In this document: positions 36,695 through 46,761 of the stretch, one piece after another
How the letters are laid out: each line of letters begins with the position of its first letter
Numbering within the stretch: position 1 is the first letter of the stretch
Assembly (NCBI RefSeq): GCF_003584565.2
Contig: NZ_CP031010.1
Location: 930,001 to 994,000 of the forward strand
Reading direction: 5' to 3'
Source of the DNA: Alteromonas sp. RKMC-009
GTDB taxonomy: Bacteria > Pseudomonadota > Gammaproteobacteria > Enterobacterales > Alteromonadaceae
Length of the DNA: 64,000 bases
Translations under genes and position numbers: made by a program
The notes under the pieces: generated by a model
The model's database searches: none
Told to the model about the DNA's origin: nothing
What the model saw: the letters and a program-made list of their open reading frames with translations, nothing else

Positions 36695-36721
36695 TTATCG
36701 ACAAAATATTCCTATACTTTA
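36695..36721 (-). promoter_or_regulatory. sigma-28 (FliA) promoter of the chemoreceptor gene
   Basis: Read on the minus strand: TAAAGTAT (-35), 11-nt spacer, GTCGATAA (-10). The consensus is TAAAGTTT-N11-GCCGATAA, so 14 of 16 positions match with correct spacing. It is 115 bp before the chemoreceptor start and points toward it. Confidence 0.8.
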
Positions 36722-36820
36722 GTCGGAATTGTTGCGGTTTAAAGTGATTGTAAACAGATTTTGCACGTAAGAGCCATAACTATCGTATAAACCAACGTAT
36801 CTTGCCACTTTCTGAGGTAT

Positions 36821-37636
36821 TCAGGCTGATACACTTATCAGTTCATTAGTTTCCAGTCGCAGCGCTGTCAGGGTATTGCCCCATACGTAGCCGGTATCAA
36901 GCCCGGTGATTTGTTCTGAACCGGTTTCTCCCTCAAGTGCCGCCCAGTGTCCGAAAATGATGCGTTGTTCAGCGCAAAGTGCAGGGTTGGGGATAGAAAA
37001 CCAGGGGGTGAGGTTGGCCGGAGCATCATCCGGGTGATGCTTACAGGCAAAATCGAGATATTTCTGATCCTGTATAAACCGCATGCGGGTACAGGCGTTG
37101 ATAATAAAACGCTGTCTCTGTACACCTTTCAGTGTGTCTTTCCATTCGAAAGGACCATTGCCGTACATATTTTCCAGCAAGGTTTTCCAACCGCTTCCTT
37201 TGAGAACCGTACTGATTTCATCACTGTAAGCGAGTAATTGGGCGGGAGACCAGCCGGGATAAAGTCCTGCGTGAACCATCGTGGTGTTTTCCCTGACAGC
37301 CATGGCCAGGGGGAACTGACGAAACCAGTCAACATAGTCGCCCAGTTTTTTGCTTTTTAACAGCGGGTCAATACGATCGCTTTTTTTGGCCTTTTTAATG
37401 CCCTGAGATACGGCCAGGAAGTGCAGGTCGTGATTACCCAGCACCGTGCAGAAGCGGTCGCCCAGATCCATCAGATATTTTACCGTGGCATGGGAGTCTT
37501 CTCCCCGCGCGAGCACATCACCCACCGCAAGAAGTGTATCTCTTTGCTCATCAAAACCGGCTTTTTCTAAAAGGGCCATCAGGCCACCGAAGCAGCCCTG
37601 AATATCCCCGATAACGAGAGTTTGTGATTCACTCAT
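36821..37636 (-). CDS. apaH: symmetrical bis(5'-nucleosyl)-tetraphosphatase
   Basis: Hydrolyses Ap4A to two ADP. A 271-residue calcineurin-like phosphoesterase with LVIGDIQGCFGGLMALL near the N-terminus, LAVGDVLARGEDS, VLGNHDLHFLAV and HAGLYPGW, the metal-binding motifs (D, H, D, N, H). C-terminal GHWAALEG is conserved. In the first motif it has GDIQGC, as in E. coli. Last gene of the minus-strand lptD-surA-pdxA-rsmA-apaG-apaH run, 46 bp after apaG. Confidence 0.96.
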   Translation of the reverse strand: MSESQTLVIGDIQGCFGGLMALLEKAGFDEQRDTLLAVGDVLARGEDSHATVKYLMDLGDRFCTVLGNHDLHFLAVSQGIKKAKKSDRIDPLLKSKKLGDYVDWFRQFPLAMAVRENTTMVHAGLYPGWSPAQLLAYSDEISTVLKGSGWKTLLENMYGNGPFEWKDTLKGVQRQRFIINACTRMRFIQDQKYLDFACKHHPDDAPANLTPWFSIPNPALCAEQRIIFGHWAALEGETGSEQITGLDTGYVWGNTLTALRLETNELISVSA

Positions 37637-37682
37637 GGCAGCATCCTGTCTTATTGATTACGGGCATGTGCCGGTATACCAG

Positions 37683-38060
37683 CTAATTGAGCGCGTTCGG
37701 CACACTTAAGCTGAATATATGAATGGGCACACGAAAACGCTGACCGCTTTCATTTTCCATTTCGTAATGGCCCTGCATACTGCCCACAGGCGTATCCAGT
37801 AATGCGCCACTGGTATACTGATATTCACTTGCCGGGTCGATATGGGGCTTTTTGCCAACAACCCCTTCACCCTGAACTTCAGTATTCTTACCGTTACCGT
37901 CGGTGATAAGCCAGTAGCGGCTCAGCAACTGAACGCGGGCATCACTGTGGTTACGGATAGTAATGTGGTAAGCAAAGGCGTATTTGTCAGGCCCGCTGGC
38001 CGGGTGATCCGGCAGGTGCCGTGTGGAAACGGAGACGATAATGCCTGGCGATGCCTGCAT
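37683..38060 (-). CDS. apaG: ApaG protein
   Basis: A 125-residue Co2+/Mg2+ efflux-associated (FN3-like) protein family member. Core: YAFAYHITIRNHSDARVQLLSRYW, ITDGNGKNTEVQGEGVVGKKP, SGALLDTPVGSMQGHYEME. The start codon follows the rsmA stop by one base, so translation is probably coupled, and GGGGA lies a few bases before the ATG. Position between rsmA and apaH is the standard order. Confidence 0.96.
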   Translation of the reverse strand: MQASPGIIVSVSTRHLPDHPASGPDKYAFAYHITIRNHSDARVQLLSRYWLITDGNGKNTEVQGEGVVGKKPHIDPASEYQYTSGALLDTPVGSMQGHYEMENESGQRFRVPIHIFSLSVPNALN

Positions 38061-38061
38061 A

Positions 38062-38883
38062 TCAGCATTCCCCGTCCCGTTTTGCTACCAGGTTGGCGAC
38101 GGCAGCAAAATCTGTCAGTGATAATGTTTCAGCCCTGGCTGTCGGTGACAGACCCAGCGCTACTAATTCTTCTTCGCTCACCCAGTCGCCCAGACTGTTA
38201 CGGATAGTCTTCCTGCGTTGATTAAACGCTGCAGAACAGACTTTTTCCAGTAACGTGACTGATGTGACTTCTACAGGAGGCTGGCTGTGTGGGATCAACC
38301 GCACCACCGCAGAGTCTACCTTCGGGGGCGGCTTGAATGCACCGGGAGGCACATGCAGAACCGGTACTACTGCGCAGTAGTATTGTGCCATTACCGACAG
38401 GCGGCCATAGTTTTTAGAACCCGGGCCGGCGGCAAGGCGGTTTACCACTTCCTTTTGCAACATGAAGTGCATGTCCTGCACTTTTCCGGCAAAGCTGAAC
38501 AGGTGGAACATCAGCGGCGTGGAAATGTTGTAAGGCAGGTTACCGAATACTCTGAGTTTGCCTTCAGGGTCGGGCATGTCGGGCAGCAGCGTAGAGAAAT
38601 CGAGTTTCAGCGCGTCTTTTTCTACGATTGTCAGCTTACTGCCATGAAACGGATGATGACGCAGCCGTTCGGCAAGATCCCGGTCCAGTTCAACGACGGT
38701 AAGTTTTGAAACTTCTTCACAAACCGGATCGGTCAGTGCACCCAGACCCGGTCCGATTTCAACCAGATTTTCGCCATCAACAGGGTTAATGGCACTGACA
38801 ATATTGCCAATGACATAATCGTCATGCAGGAAATTCTGGCCAAATCGCTTTCTGGCGGTATGACCTAAATGTGTTTTGCTCAT
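38062..38883 (-). CDS. rsmA: 16S rRNA dimethyladenosine transferase RsmA (KsgA)
   Basis: Dimethylates two adjacent adenosines (A1518, A1519) in helix 45 of 16S rRNA. A 273-residue enzyme with [18 protein letters not shown] near the start, SAM motif [15 protein letters not shown], the catalytic [16 protein letters not shown] (NLPY motif), and [20 protein letters not shown]. The C-terminal domain ends [13 protein letters not shown]. Its start overlaps the pdxA stop (ATGA, 4 bp), so the two are coupled. Confidence 0.97.
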   Translation of the reverse strand: MSKTHLGHTARKRFGQNFLHDDYVIGNIVSAINPVDGENLVEIGPGLGALTDPVCEEVSKLTVVELDRDLAERLRHHPFHGSKLTIVEKDALKLDFSTLLPDMPDPEGKLRVFGNLPYNISTPLMFHLFSFAGKVQDMHFMLQKEVVNRLAAGPGSKNYGRLSVMAQYYCAVVPVLHVPPGAFKPPPKVDSAVVRLIPHSQPPVEVTSVTLLEKVCSAAFNQRRKTIRNSLGDWVSEEELVALGLSPTARAETLSLTDFAAVANLVAKRDGEC

Positions 38884-39863
38884 TGTTGTTTGTTCGCTAA
38901 CTCAATAGCTTTTTGCATAGCTTTTCTGAAGCTGCCTGCATCTGCTTCACCGGTGCCGGCTAAGTCACAGGCAGTGCCGTGGTCTACCGACGTCCGGATG
39001 AAGGGCAGGCCCAGCGTAATATTGACCGATGCGCCAAATCCTTTGTATTTAAGCACCGGTAAACCTTGATCGTGATACATTGCCAGTACGACATCGGCAT
39101 TGTCCAGATATTTAGGTTGGAAAATCGTATCGGCAGGTAACGGACCGGTAAGATCCAGACCTTCTTCCCGCAGTTCATCAAGGGCAGGGATGATGGTGAT
39201 TAATTCTTCAGTACCCAGATGACCACCTTCGCCGGCATGAGGATTCAGGCCGCAAACGTAAATTCTTGGCTTCTGAATGCCGAATTTAAGTTTCAAATCG
39301 GTGTTGATGATATGAATCACTTTATTCAGGCGATCTTTGGTGATGGCCTTTGATACATACTCCAGAGGAATGTGGGTGGTGGCGAGCGCTACATTAAGGC
39401 CGTCAGTAGACAATAACATCACCACATCCATCGTATTCGACTGATGAGCGAAGTATTCTGTGTGACCACTGAAGGAAACACCGGCTTTGTTGATGATACT
39501 TTTGTTTACCGGTCCGGTAACCACCGCATCAAAGCCTTCTTCCATATTCGCCTGACAGGCCTGCCGCAGGGTTTCAACTACGTAATGACCGTTGTCGCTG
39601 TTCAGCTCACCGGGAATCACAGCTGTCGCTGTATCGATTTGTTGTAAATACAGTGTGCCCGCCGGCTGGATGGCATTGTTGCCGGCATCATACGGCTGCA
39701 ACTGAAGGGGCAGCCCGAGCAGTTGCGCACGGGCTTTAAGCATGTCGCCATCACAGAACACTACCAGCTGGGCGTCCCACTGCTCCTGTGCCAGAGCAAT
39801 GATGAGGTCAGGGCCGATACCTGCGGGTTCGCCGGGAGTGACTGCTATTCTGATTGGCTTCAT
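38880..39863 (-). CDS. pdxA: 4-hydroxythreonine-4-phosphate dehydrogenase
   Basis: Step in pyridoxal 5'-phosphate synthesis whose product is condensed with DXP by PdxJ (encoded at 50902-51645 in this window). A 327-residue protein: [16 protein letters not shown] at the N-terminus, [40 protein letters not shown] and [16 protein letters not shown] contain the metal-binding His and substrate residues of the family. It follows surA by 14 bp. Confidence 0.97.
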   Translation of the reverse strand: MKPIRIAVTPGEPAGIGPDLIIALAQEQWDAQLVVFCDGDMLKARAQLLGLPLQLQPYDAGNNAIQPAGTLYLQQIDTATAVIPGELNSDNGHYVVETLRQACQANMEEGFDAVVTGPVNKSIINKAGVSFSGHTEYFAHQSNTMDVVMLLSTDGLNVALATTHIPLEYVSKAITKDRLNKVIHIINTDLKLKFGIQKPRIYVCGLNPHAGEGGHLGTEELITIIPALDELREEGLDLTGPLPADTIFQPKYLDNADVVLAMYHDQGLPVLKYKGFGASVNITLGLPFIRTSVDHGTACDLAGTGEADAGSFRKAMQKAIELANKQQ

Positions 39864-39877
39864 TTAACTAACCTGTT

Positions 39878-41158
39878 TTATTCCAGTACTTCGATGTAAG
39901 CAGCATCACGCATTTCACGCAACCAGGCTTCTGACTCTTCTTTAAATTTACGGTTGTACAGCAACTGAGAAGCTTTATCTTCTTTGCGTTTTTCTGTTGC
40001 ATCGTCGAAGCGGCGGTCAAGAAGCTGCATTAAGTGCCAGCCAAACTGCGAGCGTACAGGCTGGCTGTATTCTCCCGGCTCAAGGCCTGCCAACGCTTCA
40101 CGGAATGCCGGTACATAGATGCTTGGATCTGACCAGCCTAATTCGCCGCCTTTCAATGCAGAACCCGGGTCTTCAGAGTATTCTTTTGCCAGCTCGCCGA
40201 AGTCGGCTTCACCGTCGATAACTTGCTGACGGAATTTCACCAGCATCTCACGGGCTTTTTCGTCGCTTAAAATGATAGACGGTTTTATCAGAATGTGACG
40301 GGCATTCACCTCTTCAATGGTCACTTTTTCAATACCGCGGGTATCGATGACTTTCAGAATATGGAAACCGGCACCACTGCGGATAGGGCCAACCAATGCT
40401 CCTTTCTCTTTACCCTGAACCGCTTCGGCAAACAGGGTCGGCATGGAGTTAATGTTCAGCCAGCCCATATCACCACCTTCCAGAGCGTTAGAACCTGAAG
40501 ATGAAGTAATCGCGATTTTGGCGAAGTCAGCACCACCTTCGAGGATTTCGATAACTTTGTCTGCACGGTCACGGGCGCTGGCAACGTCTTCGTCAGTGGG
40601 GCTGGAAGGCAGGCCAATCAGAATGTGGCCAAGGTTATATTCAGCCTGCTCGGCACCCTGCTGATCCATTAATTTCACCAGACCACTGATTTCCTGAGGT
40701 GTGATGTATACCCGGCGGCGAACGTTAGCACGGGTCACTTCGCCTACGATCAGCTCTTCACGCACATCTTCACGGTAATCGTCGTAAGCAATGCCCTGCT
40801 GACGAAGTTCGTTGCGTAAATCTTCTACCGACGCGCCCTGTTGTTGAGCGATATTGGCGATGGTTTGCTCCAGTTGGGGATCACTGACCTGTACACCCAT
40901 ACGTTCAGCCATTTGCATTTGCAGACTTTTGGTGATCAGGCGTTCAATTGCCTGAGTACGTAAAACACGGTCTGAAGGTAAAGCTTGTCCCTGTGCTTCT
41001 GCGTTACGCTTAACATCTGCAATCAGGTCTTCTATTTCACTTTCCAGAATAACGCCCTGGTCAACGATAACCGCTACGCGGTCAAGTGAAACAGGTTGCG
41101 CCATGCTCATAAATGAAAACAGGGCACTGATACAGATAGCGCGGATAATGAACTTCAT
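39878..41158 (-). CDS. surA: periplasmic peptidyl-prolyl isomerase/chaperone SurA
   Basis: A 426-residue chaperone that escorts outer-membrane proteins to the BAM complex. Signal peptide (residues about 1-20, SMAQP), a N-terminal chaperone domain (VAVIVDQGVILESEIEDLI), and two parvulin domains, each with its characteristic run: the first around EYNLGHILIGLPSSP and DMGWLNINSMPTLFAEAV, the second around VNARHILIKPSIIL and GGELGWSDPSIYVPAFREAL. An in-frame GTG six bases upstream is also possible; AAGAG at about 5 bp favours this ATG. Follows lptD by 58 bp. Confidence 0.96.
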   Translation of the reverse strand: MKFIIRAICISALFSFMSMAQPVSLDRVAVIVDQGVILESEIEDLIADVKRNAEAQGQALPSDRVLRTQAIERLITKSLQMQMAERMGVQVSDPQLEQTIANIAQQQGASVEDLRNELRQQGIAYDDYREDVREELIVGEVTRANVRRRVYITPQEISGLVKLMDQQGAEQAEYNLGHILIGLPSSPTDEDVASARDRADKVIEILEGGADFAKIAITSSSGSNALEGGDMGWLNINSMPTLFAEAVQGKEKGALVGPIRSGAGFHILKVIDTRGIEKVTIEEVNARHILIKPSIILSDEKAREMLVKFRQQVIDGEADFGELAKEYSEDPGSALKGGELGWSDPSIYVPAFREALAGLEPGEYSQPVRSQFGWHLMQLLDRRFDDATEKRKEDKASQLLYNRKFKEESEAWLREMRDAAYIEVLE

Positions 41159-41216
41159 AATCACTCTTTTTATCGGTTTATGCTTTGCTGCCGGCTGCGT
41201 TTACCAGCCGGGCGCA

Positions 41217-43460
41217 TTAATTTAAACTATATGGCTGCCGGTAGCCAAATAATCCGTTCGACAACATATTATTGCCGGTGCTTCCTGAACCCATTCCTTT
41301 GAAAATGAATTGCATGGAAATACCGGAATCGAATTCATCGACAGATTGCGCACCGTCGGCGGCATAACGGTTACTTAACTGACGCTGGGCAACAATCTGA
41401 ATGGCCCAGCAACAGGATTCATACTGCACACCGAAGTAGTTTTCTACACTCCGGTTCAGGTCTAAATCACGGTATGTCCGGCCGACAAGTTGCCAGCGGT
41501 CGGATAAAGGCCAGGCGGCAGACAGTCCTACTTGGTCAATGGTTTCGCCGGAGAGTTCCCTCACATAGCGGTGCGTCAGCTGAATCAGCTTACTGCTGCT
41601 TTCCCTGTATTCAAACGTGGTGCTTGCGCGCTCTACTTTATCGGTTTCTGTGGCGATTTGAAAATCAGTATGGAAGAACCATTCATCATTTACCCGCCAG
41701 TCCAGCTCTGCGGCCAGCGCTGAACGGTCACCTTCTTTTGTCGCGGCAATGACTTTGTTTTCATCGAGGTAGAATATCTGACCCACACTGAGTACGAATT
41801 GTTCCCGGTTAGTCTTATCCAGCAGGCGACTGGTTAACGCCACGGTAACCTGATTATTGTCGCTGATACGGTCAAGACCGGTAAATTCCTGACCACGGAA
41901 AAGACCTTCCACGTCAGTCAGCCACAGAGTGGTGTCGTAGAATCCGATCCCCTTCTGATCTTCGTAACTGGTATACAGATACTGTATTCGCGGCTCAAGG
42001 GTCATCGACATGTCTTTACTGAACCAGCTTTCGTCATTCTCGAAATACAATGCGCCGTAAAGTTTTCCCTGTCCCAGCGTCCGGTTCACTTTCTCTTCCA
42101 GTCCGGTTCCTTCGATATTTTTCTGGCGATAATAAGTATTCAGCATGCTGGCTTCGGCGGAAAATTCTCCCCACTGTCGCTGAAAAGGTATCGCCAGTGT
42201 GGGCGCAGCGTGGAATCGCATCGCGGTGGGCGCATCCGGTGAGGTATTGTCAAACCAGGCAAGCTCTGAATCCAGGCGGAACTCAAGATAACGGGCCAGC
42301 GGATGAACATAATTCAATTTGGCTTCAGGCAGTGCACGGTAGGTGTCTGTGTAATCGCCAATAATTTCGAAGTCTCTCACGTTCACCGAGAAAAGCACTT
42401 CATCAGAACTGTAACTGACAGACCCTGTCCGGAACAGGTGAGTATCGGCACGGTTATAAAAATCACTGCCTAAATCAACAATGTAGTTGTCGTCGCTCAG
42501 TCCGTTAACATTCACTGAGGCGGTCCAGTTATCTGCGAAGTTCCCTTCGTGGAATACGCGGTAGAAATAGCGGTCCGGATTCTCTGCCATGTCATTGTCC
42601 TGTGGCAGATATTCCATATTCAACTGGCTGTAACTGGCTGCTGACATATGACGGAATTCCGTCTTCAGCTGCACGCCACGGGCACTCATAACCCTGGGAG
42701 ACAGCGTCATGTCATAGTTCGGTGCCATATTCCAGTAGAAGGGCTGTTCGTAATCAACACCGGTATTACTGGAGTTAGACACCTTGGGAAACAGAAAGCC
42801 GGTCTGACGCTGATTTGTGATCGGGAAGGCAAAATAAGGCAGATAAAATACCGGCACATTGCCCAGATAAAAGCGGGTGTGCTTGGCTTCACCCCAGGCT
42901 TTGCCCCGGCGGATACTGATTTCAGACGCGCGGATCAGCCACTCTTCTTCACCTTCCGGACAGGTTGTGAAACTCACATCACGCAGAACAAGGCCATCCT
43001 GAGTATTTAACGCAATGGTACTGGCATCGCCGTGGCCGTTTGAACCGTTAAGATGATAAACCGTGTTTGACATAGTCAGGCTTTCATCTTTGGAATCAAC
43101 ATCCACGCTGTCAGAGGCCACATGCAACTGCTTATCTGCGTATTCAACATCGCCCTTGGCATACAATTGCTGGCCGTTGTTATTGATCTGCGCCTGATCG
43201 GCACGGATAGTGGCAGAGTCTGAAGTAATATCGACGTTGCCGGAAAACAGAGCAACTTCCCGTTCAATGATTTCAGCACGGTTAGCCTCAACTTTCACTT
43301 CACCGGCCGGCATCAGCTTTTTACTGGAAAAACTGACCGGTGGCACAGGGCAAAACCCGGGCGAATCGTCATTTTTTTCGGCCGGAGACCGTGATTCTTG
43401 CGCCAGCGCGGCGGTGCTGCTCAGTGCGACAAGCAGAAAGGAGGCACAGGTTTTTTTCAT
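41217..43460 (-). CDS. lptD: LPS-assembly outer-membrane protein LptD
   Basis: The outer-membrane barrel that inserts lipopolysaccharide with LptE. Starting at MKKTCASFLLVALSSTAALAQ (signal peptide) gives 747 residues; the frame is open 66 bp further upstream but without signal sequence. N-terminal OstA-like jellyroll (residues about 60-200: VEANRAEIIEREVALFSGNV, YAKGDVEYADKQL), then the barrel with KAWGEAKHTRFYLGNVPVFYLPYFAFP, a family hallmark. Cys at CPVPP, TCPEG and the CC pair near the C-terminus could form the interdomain disulfides. First gene of the operon. Confidence 0.96.
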   Translation of the reverse strand: MKKTCASFLLVALSSTAALAQESRSPAEKNDDSPGFCPVPPVSFSSKKLMPAGEVKVEANRAEIIEREVALFSGNVDITSDSATIRADQAQINNNGQQLYAKGDVEYADKQLHVASDSVDVDSKDESLTMSNTVYHLNGSNGHGDASTIALNTQDGLVLRDVSFTTCPEGEEEWLIRASEISIRRGKAWGEAKHTRFYLGNVPVFYLPYFAFPITNQRQTGFLFPKVSNSSNTGVDYEQPFYWNMAPNYDMTLSPRVMSARGVQLKTEFRHMSAASYSQLNMEYLPQDNDMAENPDRYFYRVFHEGNFADNWTASVNVNGLSDDNYIVDLGSDFYNRADTHLFRTGSVSYSSDEVLFSVNVRDFEIIGDYTDTYRALPEAKLNYVHPLARYLEFRLDSELAWFDNTSPDAPTAMRFHAAPTLAIPFQRQWGEFSAEASMLNTYYRQKNIEGTGLEEKVNRTLGQGKLYGALYFENDESWFSKDMSMTLEPRIQYLYTSYEDQKGIGFYDTTLWLTDVEGLFRGQEFTGLDRISDNNQVTVALTSRLLDKTNREQFVLSVGQIFYLDENKVIAATKEGDRSALAAELDWRVNDEWFFHTDFQIATETDKVERASTTFEYRESSSKLIQLTHRYVRELSGETIDQVGLSAAWPLSDRWQLVGRTYRDLDLNRSVENYFGVQYESCCWAIQIVAQRQLSNRYAADGAQSVDEFDSGISMQFIFKGMGSGSTGNNMLSNGLFGYRQPYSLN

Positions 43461-43792
43461 GCGTCTGTGGGAGGCCTGTTTCGTGATCACAATGATATGT
43501 GACGGTGTCCTGAATCGTGGGTTCACTAATGCTTTCGCCAGCGAACCATAAAGTAAGCAATTCTAAGCACTTCTGGTGTCTGAGCCAACCGTCAAAGCTA
43601 AAAAATTGAAAAGTTTTACAGTGTTTTTGTCAATTCAGTGTTTTTTGACTTTGATCTTTACGGTTTGACGCCATATCTCATCGTTAATGTCATAAATTCC
43701 GTTTACTGTGCCGTCAGGGCAGAGTATCAAGTCAGGCAGCATTGCTATACAGTATTCATTAGCTGCTTTACGTCAATCAGGAGAAAGGTTGT
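43461..43792. other. divergent intergenic region between lptD and djlA
   Basis: 332 bp without a gene. It must hold the promoters of both genes; no element is convincing enough to call. CAGGAGAAAGG at 43779-43789 is the djlA ribosome binding site. Confidence 0.7.
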
Positions 43793-44638
43793 ATGTCTTT
43801 TTGGGGGAAAATCCTCGGCTTTGTATTTGGTTTTATGTTCCTGAAAATACCGGGAGCGATCTTAGGTTTAATCGTGGGGCACTTCTTCGATAAGGCTTAC
43901 AGTCAGGATTTTAATCAGCTCGGCGGATTTGGTCGTTTCTTTACTGACCAGTCCGGAATGAAGCAGCAGGCAGTATTTTTCCATGCGCTCTTTTCTTCAC
44001 TGGGCCACCTGGCGAAATCCGATGGTCAGGTTACCGAGCGGGAGATAAAAATTGCTACGGTACTGATGGATGATATGCAGCTGACCGGCGATGCCCGCCG
44101 TGAAGCCCAGCAGGCATTCCGTGAAGGTAAATCATCCGCTTTTCCGCTGGCAGATACACTTAAAGGCCTGGTTGAATCCTGCCATGGCCGCCGGGACATA
44201 CTGCAAATGTTCCTGGAAATCCTGATTCAGGCTGCGTTTGCCGACGGCACGCTGTCCACACCAGAATACAAAGTGCTGGAAAAAGTCGCCATGGCGCTGA
44301 ATTTCAAGCGTAAAGATCTGGATTTTCTGATTTCTGCTTATGAAGCGGAAATTCGATTCCGTCAGCGCGGCGGGCAGGGTGGTCAGCACGGTCATCAGCA
44401 ACGTGCACAGTCATATTCTGACACCCAGTCGCTGGATGATGCTTACAGTATTCTCGGTGTAACCGCGTCGGATGATGAGAAAACCATAAAACGTGCTTAT
44501 CGCAAGCGCATGTCTGAGCATCATCCGGACAAACTGGTATCAAAAGGCTTACCGCAACAGGCGCTGGATATTGCCAAAGCCAAAGCGCAGGATATTCAGG
44601 CTGCCTATGAACTTATCAAAGAAAAGCGCGGGTTCTGA
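43793..44638 (+). CDS. djlA: membrane-anchored DnaJ-like co-chaperone DjlA
   Basis: A 281-residue type III membrane protein: N-terminal TM helix (ILGFVFGFMFLKIPGAILGLIVGHFF) with dimerising glycine pattern, a central TerB-like helical domain (about 60-190), a Gly/Gln/His-rich linker, and a C-terminal J-domain (about 213-281) with AYSILGVTASDDEKTIKRAY and the DnaK-stimulating HPD (HHPDKLVS). Strong ribosome binding site just before the start. Followed by xerD after 6 bp. Confidence 0.95.
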   Translation: MSFWGKILGFVFGFMFLKIPGAILGLIVGHFFDKAYSQDFNQLGGFGRFFTDQSGMKQQAVFFHALFSSLGHLAKSDGQVTEREIKIATVLMDDMQLTGDARREAQQAFREGKSSAFPLADTLKGLVESCHGRRDILQMFLEILIQAAFADGTLSTPEYKVLEKVAMALNFKRKDLDFLISAYEAEIRFRQRGGQGGQHGHQQRAQSYSDTQSLDDAYSILGVTASDDEKTIKRAYRKRMSEHHPDKLVSKGLPQQALDIAKAKAQDIQAAYELIKEKRGF

Positions 44639-44644
44639 TCCGGC

Positions 44645-45559
44645 ATGGCAAAAGAGTTACTGAGCGACAAAAACCGGGCGTTAATTGACGAGTTCACCGA
44701 TATGCTCTGGTTAGAGAAAGGGTTGAGTGAACATACCCAGCAGAGCTACCGCACTGACTTATCAAAACTGGCTCTGTTCTGTCAGGCGAAAGAGAAGATA
44801 GACGATATCAGCCTGCTGTACACTGAATCAGTGCAGGCCTGGTTACAGTACCGTCATGAGGCCGGCTTGTCTGCCCGCAGTACCCAGCGGGCCATGTCTG
44901 CCATGCGTGCGTTTTATATTTACCTTATCGGAAAGCAGGTACGTACCGATAACCCGGTGACTCAGCTTGCTAATCCGAAGTTGCCGAAAAAATTGCCTTC
45001 GTCATTAAGTGAAGCTCAGGTGGATGATTTGCTCAATGCGCCAAACCCTGAAGATCCGGTAGAGTGCCGTGACAAATGTATGTTGGAAGTGCTTTACGCT
45101 ACAGGGTTGCGGGTCAGTGAACTTATTGGCTTACGGCTGGATCAGGTGAGTATTCAGCAAGGTGTTGTCAGGGTGACCGGTAAAGGCAATAAAGACCGTC
45201 TTGTGCCGCTGGGAGAGGACGCTGTCGACTGGATAGAAACCTACTGTAAAACCGCCAGACCTGAACTGGTAAAACACCAGACAGATGTACTTTTTCTCAG
45301 CCTGCGGGGCGTGCAGATGACCAGGCAGACGTTCTGGCACCGCATTAAGCACTACGCCTCTGTTGCCGGTATCACACAACATTTATCGCCGCACACGTTG
45401 CGCCACGCATTTGCCACACATCTGTTAAACCACGGGGCTGATCTGCGGGTAGTGCAAATGTTACTTGGTCACAGTGATCTCTCTACCACACAAATTTACA
45501 CCCATGTTGCCACCGAGCGGCTGCAAAACCTCATTCATACCCATCACCCGAGGGGATGA
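44645..45559 (+). CDS. xerD: tyrosine recombinase XerD
   Basis: Site-specific recombinase that resolves chromosome dimers at dif with XerC. A 304-residue protein: N-terminal SAM-like core-binding domain (about 5-100; EKGLSEHTQQSYRTDL, RSTQRAMSAMRAFYIYL) and C-terminal catalytic domain with LYATGLRVSELIGL (Arg), VTGKGNKDRLVPLG (Lys), SPHTLRHAFATHLLNHGADLR (His, Arg) and LLGHSDLSTTQIYTHV (His, Tyr). XerD rather than XerC is supported by the position before dsbC-recJ, as in E. coli. The last 16 bp overlap the convergent hipA gene. Confidence 0.94.
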   Translation: MAKELLSDKNRALIDEFTDMLWLEKGLSEHTQQSYRTDLSKLALFCQAKEKIDDISLLYTESVQAWLQYRHEAGLSARSTQRAMSAMRAFYIYLIGKQVRTDNPVTQLANPKLPKKLPSSLSEAQVDDLLNAPNPEDPVECRDKCMLEVLYATGLRVSELIGLRLDQVSIQQGVVRVTGKGNKDRLVPLGEDAVDWIETYCKTARPELVKHQTDVLFLSLRGVQMTRQTFWHRIKHYASVAGITQHLSPHTLRHAFATHLLNHGADLRVVQMLLGHSDLSTTQIYTHVATERLQNLIHTHHPRG

Positions 45560-46761
45560 AGGTTTGCTTGTGCAGGTATCATGGAACGGAGTCTGATTAT
45601 ATCTGCGTCACTGACACCATTTTCAGTCATGTATGCCGGCCATTCCGATACAAGTTCAATTACTTCCTCAATAATACGGCGCGCTTTAAATGTTTTCAGG
45701 CCAAAGCGGCGGGACTGGCTCAGTGCGTTATCGATATTGCTACGTCTGCCCTGGTCACCGATACCCATACCGTGTAATAAGCTGTTATTGACGGGCAGAA
45801 CATCATAGGCTGGAGACAAGCGCCACTGGCGGGTTTCAAATTCGTAGAGAATCGCGTGATTACGCGTATGGTCATCAGTATTGCCTGTCAATATATTGAA
45901 AACCATCCGGTAATACAGTTCGTGCGCATCGTAAGGGTTTGCGCTGTGCTTCCTGAGAAACTCAGCCAGTTGTCCATAGGTGTATTGATTTCTCAGTGAG
46001 GAATCACTCACTTTCCCCGTGTGAAACAGAGAGTTTGCGCTGAGAAAATGGCATACGGGTACGCCATTTTTCACATCAAACCGCTCAACGAGCAGGACAT
46101 CACCGGAGCCGGTATTGACGACACTGGTGGAGGCAACCCGCACCGGCAACTCCGCCAACATTTTCATGCTGGCATTTTCCACTCTTACAATGTTTATGCG
46201 GTCATCGGGCCGGTTAAATTTCGCCAGATAGAGCTTTCTGTCATCAGAAACCACGGTTTTTGGTCGCGCGCCGCCCATACTTACGCCATATTCGAACGCT
46301 TTTTTGGCTTCAGTACTGATTTCTTCGTCGGCGAGTATGGCGTCTTTTGTTCTCAACAACATAGGCAGTTTGCCAAGATGGTTTTTATTTACCTTATGTT
46401 TGGAGCCTGTCTTTGACAGACTGAAAACCAGTGAGCCTACTCCCATGCCAGATCCGGCCAGAAGAAATTCCAGTTTATTTTTCGGTACTGTACTGTGAAT
46501 AGAAAGGATGACTTTCTCACCCCAGGAGTCTGCGCCTGCATCTGCCAGTGCGCCAAACAGACCATGATTAACGGAACTGCTGAATTCACTCTCTGAGAGC
46601 GGTAAGTTAACAGGATCTAAGGGAAAGGCATCATCGCGAGAGAGCCAGGATTTGCCATAGCGAAAACGCCCGCTTGCAGAACTGGTATCCAGTTCAACAA
46701 TTCCGCATATAACGGGTTTACTTTCAAGTCCGTCAACAAACACATACGCTTTAGAAGTCAT
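45544..46761 (-). CDS. hipA: HipA-type serine/threonine kinase toxin
   Basis: A 405-residue HipA-family kinase. N-terminal segment SASGRFRYGKSWLSRDDAFPLDPVNLPLSE is a HipA N-terminal domain. The Gly-rich SMGGARPKTVV loop, the KLYLAKFNRP lysine, VLLVERFDV, the catalytic ILTGNTDDHTRNHAIL (Asp, Asn) and SPAYDVLPVN (Mg2+ Asp) are all present, so it looks active. In E. coli HipA phosphorylates glutamyl-tRNA synthetase; the target here is unknown. It overlaps hipB by 11 bp, and the 3' end overlaps the last 16 bp of xerD on the other strand. Confidence 0.92.
   Translation of the reverse strand: MTSKAYVFVDGLESKPVICGIVELDTSSASGRFRYGKSWLSRDDAFPLDPVNLPLSESEFSSSVNHGLFGALADAGADSWGEKVILSIHSTVPKNKLEFLLAGSGMGVGSLVFSLSKTGSKHKVNKNHLGKLPMLLRTKDAILADEEISTEAKKAFEYGVSMGGARPKTVVSDDRKLYLAKFNRPDDRINIVRVENASMKMLAELPVRVASTSVVNTGSGDVLLVERFDVKNGVPVCHFLSANSLFHTGKVSDSSLRNQYTYGQLAEFLRKHSANPYDAHELYYRMVFNILTGNTDDHTRNHAILYEFETRQWRLSPAYDVLPVNNSLLHGMGIGDQGRRSNIDNALSQSRRFGLKTFKARRIIEEVIELVSEWPAYMTENGVSDADIIRLRSMIPAQANLHPLG

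Noticed and set aside
42648..43010. 120-codon plus-strand frame within lptD
   Set aside because: Antisense shadow of lptD, whose sequence is unmistakable.
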